This document shows, piece after piece, positions 5,511-9,184 of a stretch of DNA of 9,184 bases. The DNA comes from Chloroflexota bacterium (GTDB taxonomy: Bacteria > Chloroflexota > Dormibacteria > Dormibacterales > Dormibacteraceae), in NCBI GenBank assembly GCA_005880175.1, contig VBJR01000268.1, positions 1 to 9,184 on the forward strand, written 5' to 3'. The notes under the pieces are model-generated. The model was not told where the DNA came from. It did not search any database and saw only the letters and a program-made list of their open reading frames with translations. Positions within the stretch are counted from its first letter, which is position 1, and each line of letters opens with the position of its first letter. Position numbers and translations under genes: made by a program.

Positions 5511-5873
5511 GTGATTGCCGGTGTGCATACCATCCTGTACGCCCAGGACGCGGAGCGGGCGCGGGCGTTCTTCCGCGACGTGCTGGGCATGGACTCCGTC
5601 GACGCCCACGACGGCTGGCTGATCTTCGCGCTGCCGCCCGGGGAGCTGGCCTGCCACCCGGCCGAGGCGCCGGAGGCGGGCCGGGCCGAGCTGTACCTGA
5701 TGTGCACGGACGTCGAGGCGACGCGGCGCGAGCTGGAGGCGAAGGGCGTGCAGTTCGTCGCGCCCGTCACGAGCCTGGGCTTCGGGCTGCTGACCCGCCT
5801 GCTGGTCCCCGGCTACGGCGAGCTGGGCCTGTACCAGCCCCGCCACGCGAGCCCGCTCCCCGCGTTCTCCTGA
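5511..5873 (+). CDS. VOC-family (glyoxalase/bleomycin-resistance fold) protein
   Basis: A 120-residue protein of the vicinal-oxygen-chelate superfamily. It has two beta-alpha-beta-beta-beta halves: the first opens with GVHTILYAQDAERARAFFRDVLGM, the second with ELYLMCTDVEATRRELEAKGVQFVAPV and ends with the strand YGELGLYQP. Likely metal-site residues are H6, a Glu in the AELYL strand (about residue 63) and a Glu in GELGL, but the set is not certain. Such proteins are lyases, dioxygenases or drug-binding proteins; substrate unknown. The GTG at 5511 is six bases after the shared -10 box, so the message is probably leaderless. The stop codon lies inside a 14-bp palindrome shared with the converging J-domain gene. 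Confidence 0.87.
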   Translation: MIAGVHTILYAQDAERARAFFRDVLGMDSVDAHDGWLIFALPPGELACHPAEAPEAGRAELYLMCTDVEATRRELEAKGVQFVAPVTSLGFGLLTRLLVPGYGELGLYQPRHASPLPAFS

Positions 5874-5882
5874 GCGCTCAGG
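5869..5882. terminator. Perfect 14-bp palindrome spanning two convergent stop codons
   Basis: CCTGAGCGCTCAGG is fully self-complementary. Its two TGA triplets are the stop codons of the VOC gene (plus) and the J-domain gene (minus), which are four bases apart. It may act as a compact bidirectional transcription stop, though there is no T-run and a zero-loop 14-mer forms only a small hairpin. Its arms reappear as CCTGAGCG and CGCTCAGG inside the larger palindrome at 7373-7410. Confidence 0.4.
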
Positions 5883-6723
5883 CCTGCAGGGCGTCGGACG
5901 CGATCGCGGCCAGGCGGCTGCCGCGGTTGACGTCGCTCGCCATCTTGGCCAGCAGCACGGGCGCCCCCACCCAGCCGATCAGCAGGCCGATCCAGACCAG
6001 GAACGTCACGCCGAGGTCCATGTCGCGCGGCTCGTCCTGCCAGCCCGAGCGCCACATGCGCCCGGCCATGACGGTGATCCCCAGCGCCGTGGCCGACACC
6101 AGGTAGGCGGACAGCAGGCCGACCACCAGCGGCGCCCGGATCGTCGCGACCGCCATCGCCAGCACCAGGGCGAACGCGACGGCGAAGCCCACGATGGCCC
6201 CGATCGCGCGCAGCTGCACCCGGCGCGCCCGGCGCCAGACACACGGCGGGCACCCGGCCGGCTGGACCAGCGACGCGCACGAGCCGCACAGGGCGCCGGC
6301 GCACACGTGGCAGGTCCCCACCGACCGGCGGCCCGGGTGCCGCGAGCAGACCGGCCCGTCGGGCACCGACTCGTCGCCGCCGTGCAGCGGCCGCCCGCCG
6401 GGCGCCGGCCGGGCATCGCCGGGCCGCGTCCACTCGCGCGGCCAGCGGACGTGGAGCTTGATCCGCGTCCACGGCGCCCGCCGGCGGTCGTACTCGGCCC
6501 GCCGCCCAGGGTCGCGGACGACCGCGTACGCCTCCACCAGCTCCTTCAGCTTGGCCTCAGCGGCGGGCGCGGAGTTGACGTCCGGGTGGTACTTGCGCAC
6601 CAGGCGCCGGTAGGCCGCCTCGATCACCTCCTGCTCGGCGGAGGGATCGACCTGCAGCACCTTGTACGGGTTGCCAGGAGCACGCCGGTCGATCGTCGCT
6701 GTCTTGCCCCCCTTCAGGGACAC
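5878..6723 (-). CDS. J-domain protein with B-box-like zinc module and three membrane spans
   Basis: A 281-residue protein. The N-terminal J domain (about 18-82) shows NPYKVLQVDPSAEQEVIEAAYRRLVRKYHPDV with the essential HPD at 46-48, so it should stimulate an Hsp70 (DnaK) ATPase. It lacks the Gly/Phe region and the DnaJ-type four-repeat zinc centre. Instead a cysteine-rich module (126-161) has C-x2-H, C-x2-C, C-x4-C-x2-C and C-x2-C spacings, similar to the B-box found at the N-terminus of some actinobacterial rhomboid proteins. Three hydrophobic segments follow (about 172-193, 198-220, 237-258). The GTG at 6723 is chosen because CAGGAG lies 7 nt upstream; an ATG at 6798 adds an unlikely Pro/Arg-rich tail. 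The role is probably to recruit DnaK to the membrane. Confidence 0.85.
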   Translation of the reverse strand: MSLKGGKTATIDRRAPGNPYKVLQVDPSAEQEVIEAAYRRLVRKYHPDVNSAPAAEAKLKELVEAYAVVRDPGRRAEYDRRRAPWTRIKLHVRWPREWTRPGDARPAPGGRPLHGGDESVPDGPVCSRHPGRRSVGTCHVCAGALCGSCASLVQPAGCPPCVWRRARRVQLRAIGAIVGFAVAFALVLAMAVATIRAPLVVGLLSAYLVSATALGITVMAGRMWRSGWQDEPRDMDLGVTFLVWIGLLIGWVGAPVLLAKMASDVNRGSRLAAIASDALQA

Positions 6724-6839
6724 CAGCGTACTCCTGCGGCGCCGCGCGAGGGGCGGCAGCGGCCGCGCCGGTGGCGGCGGATGGCACATGCTTTGCACGG
6801 GCGGCGAGGGGCCGTCGATTCCTGTGGAGGTGACGTCAC

Positions 6840-7349
6840 GTGGCAGGGACCGTGGAAAGGATCTCGGCGGTGATGGCGACGACGCCGCGGCGGTGGCTCG
6901 ACCTGGCGGCGACGGTGTCCGAGGACGTCCTCACGCGGCCCGCGGCCGAGGGCGAGTGGTGCGTCGTGGACTGCCTCCGCCACCTGCTGCAGGCGGACCG
7001 CCACGTCTTCCCGGGCCGGATCCGGCAGTTCCTGGCGGGCGACCCGCAGCTCGCCCCGGTCGACCCTTCGGCGATCCCGCCGATCACCGAGGAGACGGCC
7101 GGCGAGCTGGCCGAGGCGTTCGCGCGGGCGCGCGAGGAGAACCTGGCCCTGATCGCGTCGCTGAAGCCGGAGGACCTGGAGCTGACGGGCATGTCCCGCC
7201 GGCTGGGGCAGGTCACCCTTCGAGACGTGCTGGTCCAGTGGGCCGTCCACGACCTGGAGCACCTGACCCAGGCGGACCGGGCGCTGCGGCAGGCGTTCCT
7301 GGTCGAGAGCCCGCCCCTCCAGGCGGTCTACGCCGAGCAGGCAGGGTAG
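6840..7349 (+). CDS. DinB-superfamily four-helix-bundle protein
   Basis: A 169-residue protein of the DinB/YfiT-like metalloenzyme superfamily (the nickel-binding four-helix bundle that includes mycothiol- and bacillithiol-dependent enzymes). Seen: the metal histidine in DCLRHLLQADRHVF (H48) and the C-terminal pair in WAVHDLEHLTQ (H137, H141), the usual three-His set. Length is normal. The GTG at 6840 has an almost complete Shine-Dalgarno, GGAGGTGA (6826-6833), 6 nt upstream, the strongest ribosome site in the window. The partner J-domain gene is divergent. The reaction is unknown; a thiol-transfer role is possible from the family but not shown. A strong palindrome follows the gene. Confidence 0.87.
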   Translation: MAGTVERISAVMATTPRRWLDLAATVSEDVLTRPAAEGEWCVVDCLRHLLQADRHVFPGRIRQFLAGDPQLAPVDPSAIPPITEETAGELAEAFARAREENLALIASLKPEDLELTGMSRRLGQVTLRDVLVQWAVHDLEHLTQADRALRQAFLVESPPLQAVYAEQAG

Positions 7350-7372
7350 CGCGCCTCGATTCGCACATTGGT

Positions 7373-7410
7373 CCCCTGAGCGGTTCCCGGGCCCGGGAAC
7401 CGCTCAGGGG
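7373..7410. terminator. Perfect 38-bp palindrome, probable bidirectional terminator
   Basis: CCCCTGAGCGGTTCCCGGG (7373-7391) is followed directly by its exact reverse complement (7392-7410). Beyond a T/T mismatch two further G-C pairs continue on each side. It lies in the 99-bp gap between the converging dinB-like and hypE genes, so it can serve as terminator in both directions. It lacks a T-run, as is common in high-GC actinobacteria. The absence of any loop spacer is unusual. Confidence 0.75.
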
Positions 7411-7448
7411 TCCGCACGAGCGGTTCGGAGCCCGGCGGCCGGCGTCCC

Positions 7449-8537
7449 TCAGCAGATGCGGGGCAGCGGGTCTCCGATCAGCATGTCCACCACGCGGGAG
7501 CCGCCGAAGGCCGTGTGCATGAACACCATGCCCGGCGGCTCCGCGCGCAGCTCGCCGATCAGCGAGGCGCGTTCGCCCAGCGGGTGGGCGCGCATCGCCG
7601 CCAGCACCGCCTCCGCGTCGCTCGCCGCGACCACCGCGACCAGCTTGCCCTCGTTGGCCACGTAGAGCGGGTCGATCCCCAGGATCTCGGCGGCGCCCCG
7701 CACCTCGTCGCGGACCGGCACCGCCTCCTCCCGGATCGCCACCGCCACGTCCGCCTCCCGCGCCACCTCGTTGAGGACGGTCGCCACCCCGCCGCGGGTC
7801 GCGTCCCGCATCAGGTGGACGTCGCCGGCCCCCAGCATCGCCGCGCACAGCCCGTTGAGCGCCGCCGTGTCCGACTCCACGTCCGACTCGATCTCCAGGT
7901 CGCCCCGGGCCAGCATGATCGCCGTGCCGTGGTCCCCGACCGTGCCCGAGACCAGCACGGCGTCGCCCACCGACACGCGGCCGGCGCCCAGCCGCTCCGG
8001 CTCGCGCACCAGCCCGACCCCGGTCGTGTTGACGAACAGCCCGTCGCCCTTGCCCCGCGGCACCACCTTCGTGTCGCCCGCCAGCAGCCGCACGCCGGCG
8101 CCCGCCGCGGCCCGCGCCATCGACTCCACCACGCGGCGCAGCACGTCCAGCTCCAGCCCCTCCTCGAGGATGAAGCCCGCCGTGATGCAGAGCGGCTCCG
8201 CGCCGCCCACCGCGAGGTCGTTGACCGTGCCGTTGACGGCCAGCTCGCCGATGTCGCCGCCAGGGAAGAACAGTGGCGAGACGACATACGAGTCGGTCGT
8301 CACGGCCAGCGTGGCGTCCCCGACCTGGAACGGCGCCTGGTCGCCGGCGGGGTTGCCGAACGCGGGCTGGAACAGCGCCTCGACCAGCGTCTGCGTGGCC
8401 TTGCCGCCGGCCCCGTGCGCCATCGTGATCGCCTGCTCGCGGATCCGCGGCGCGCGCCGGCGCACCGCCTCGATCCGCTCCAGCACCTCCTGCTCGGACC
8501 ACTTGCCGATCCGGGACGCGTCGGAGGGCGCGCTCAC
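7449..8537 (-). CDS. hypE: Hydrogenase maturation protein HypE
   Basis: A 362-residue member of the PurM/AIR-synthase fold that converts the carbamoyl group on its C-terminal Cys to a thiocyanate, the source of the cyanide ligands of the [NiFe]-hydrogenase iron. Seen: the HypE start of the catalytic domain ITMAHGAGG (37-45), the nucleotide-binding VNGTVNDLAVGGAEP (101-115), the loop GDTKVVPRGKGDG (154-166), MRDATRGG in the second half, and the diagnostic C-terminal PRIC with the terminal Cys362. Residues 1-36 form an N-terminal extension of moderate length. The GTG at 8537 overlaps the hypD stop as GTGA, so they are translated together. It functions with HypF (carbamoyl donor) and HypC/HypD, not in the window. 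Confidence 0.96.
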   Translation of the reverse strand: MSAPSDASRIGKWSEQEVLERIEAVRRRAPRIREQAITMAHGAGGKATQTLVEALFQPAFGNPAGDQAPFQVGDATLAVTTDSYVVSPLFFPGGDIGELAVNGTVNDLAVGGAEPLCITAGFILEEGLELDVLRRVVESMARAAAGAGVRLLAGDTKVVPRGKGDGLFVNTTGVGLVREPERLGAGRVSVGDAVLVSGTVGDHGTAIMLARGDLEIESDVESDTAALNGLCAAMLGAGDVHLMRDATRGGVATVLNEVAREADVAVAIREEAVPVRDEVRGAAEILGIDPLYVANEGKLVAVVAASDAEAVLAAMRAHPLGERASLIGELRAEPPGMVFMHTAFGGSRVVDMLIGDPLPRIC

Positions 8538-9184
8538 TGGAGCACCTGCAGCCGGGAGGCGGCGCGCGAGAACCGGCCGTAGTTGTAGTAGGCCGCGCAG
8601 GCGCCCTCGGACGACACCATGCACGTGCCGATCGGCGTCTCGGGCGTGCAGGCCGTGCCGAACACCTTGCACTCCCACGGCTTGAGGACGCCCTTCAGCA
8701 CCTCGCCGCACTGGCACGCCTTGGGGTCCGCCACCCGCACGCCGGGCACCTCGAACCGGAGCTCCGCGTCGAAGCGGGCGAACTCGTCGCGGATCGCCAG
8801 CGCCGACAGCGAGATGAAGCCGAGGCCGCGCCACTCGAAGTGCGGCCGCAGCCGGAACACCTGGCCGACCACCTCCAGCGCCTTCGGGTTGCCGTCGTCG
8901 CGCACGATCCGCCGGTACTGGTTCTCCACCTCGCACCGTTCCTCGCGCACCTGGCGCACGATCATGTGCACGCCCTGGAGGATGTCCAGCGGCTCGAACC
9001 CGACCACCACGACCGGCTTGCCGTAGCGGCGGGACACGAACTCGTACGGCCTGATGCCCACCACCGTGCTCACGTGGCCGGGCCCGAGGAAGCCGTCGAG
9101 GCGCAGGTCGGGCGAGTCCAGGATCGCCTTCATCGGCGGCACGATCGTCACGTGGTTGCAGAAGACCGAGAAGTTGGGCACGTC
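8534..9184 (-). CDS. hypD: Hydrogenase maturation protein HypD, 5' part missing
   Basis: The last 216 residues of HypD, a 4Fe-4S protein that, with HypC, holds the Fe(CN)2CO unit during [NiFe]-hydrogenase assembly. Seen: the family landmarks FLGPGHVSTVVG and VVGFEPLDILQGV, then the cysteine-rich C-terminal domain with CQCGEVLKG, PWECKVFGTACTPETPIGTCMVSSEGACAAYYNYGR. These cysteines include the ligands of the iron-sulfur cluster and the redox-active pair. The frame is open to the right edge, so the N-terminus, with the other GHQT-type active site, lies outside. The order hypD then hypE with overlapping stop and start matches classical hyp operons. hypC, hypF, hypA and hypB are expected upstream, beyond the window. 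Confidence 0.95.
   Translation of the reverse strand, partial: DVPNFSVFCNHVTIVPPMKAILDSPDLRLDGFLGPGHVSTVVGIRPYEFVSRRYGKPVVVVGFEPLDILQGVHMIVRQVREERCEVENQYRRIVRDDGNPKALEVVGQVFRLRPHFEWRGLGFISLSALAIRDEFARFDAELRFEVPGVRVADPKACQCGEVLKGVLKPWECKVFGTACTPETPIGTCMVSSEGACAAYYNYGRFSRAASRLQVLQ

Noticed and set aside
6724..6798. ATG at 6798 as the J-domain start
   Set aside because: It adds a Pro- and Arg-rich tail with no ribosome site; GTG 6723 has CAGGAG upstream.
6831..6838. TGACGTCA octamer
   Set aside because: A perfect 8-mer palindrome, but it partly overlaps the Shine-Dalgarno and is likely chance.
7515..8582. Plus-strand ORF of 355 codons opposite hypE
   Set aside because: Antisense of hypE, low-complexity and His/Arg-rich, with no family features.
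7449..8936. Longer hypE ORF of 495 codons
   Set aside because: The extra N-terminus overlaps the hypD coding frame; the GTG at 8537 with GTGA overlap is the usual coupled start.
1..9184. tRNA, rRNA, CRISPR array, transposase or integrase genes
   Set aside because: No regularly spaced repeats, no cloverleaf-like elements and no transposase or integrase motifs were seen in any frame I read.

Overview
The window is very GC-rich with frequent GTG starts, 4-base GTGA gene overlaps and several genes whose start codon lies about 6 nt after a TANNNT -10 box (leaderless layout). This suggests a high-GC actinobacterium (Actinomycetota). A Thermoleophilia-type lineage is possible, but the sequence alone does not settle the class. 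No rRNA, tRNA, insertion sequence or CRISPR array was seen.

Layout from left to right: (1) a PaaI-type hotdog thioesterase running off the left edge (minus). (2) A 340-bp, relatively AT-rich divergent control region with dyad symmetries, one resembling a BlaI/MecI/CopY-type operator, and an 11-codon leader ORF. (3) A membrane M56 (BlaR1-like) zinc metallopeptidase (plus) with no blaI gene beside it, then a leaderless 69-aa protein of unknown function. (4) A tight five-gene minus-strand operon: ECF sigma factor, a predicted soluble anti-sigma factor joining a ZAS zinc motif to an FHA domain, a SAM methyltransferase, an SRPBCC protein and an amidohydrolase (fuconolactonase/rhamnonolactonase-like). 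A possible ECF-type promoter lies just upstream of the sigma gene. (5) A divergent cupin / VOC (glyoxalase-fold) pair that appears to share one symmetric -10 element. (6) A J-domain protein with a B-box-like zinc module and three membrane spans (minus), divergent from a DinB-superfamily protein (plus). (7) A perfect 38-bp palindrome, probably a bidirectional terminator, separating dinB from the hydrogenase-maturation genes hypE and hypD (minus, overlapping by GTGA). hypD runs off the right edge and implies a [NiFe] hydrogenase elsewhere in the genome.

The most distinctive element is the sigma / ZAS-FHA pair fused in one operon to three small-molecule enzymes. The anti-sigma has no transmembrane segment and its sensory half is a phosphothreonine-binding fold. 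A reasonable inference is that a Ser/Thr-kinase signal frees the sigma factor, which then drives its own operon. The second is the orphan M56 peptidase behind a BlaI-like operator. The rest is ordinary actinobacterial housekeeping or accessory content.
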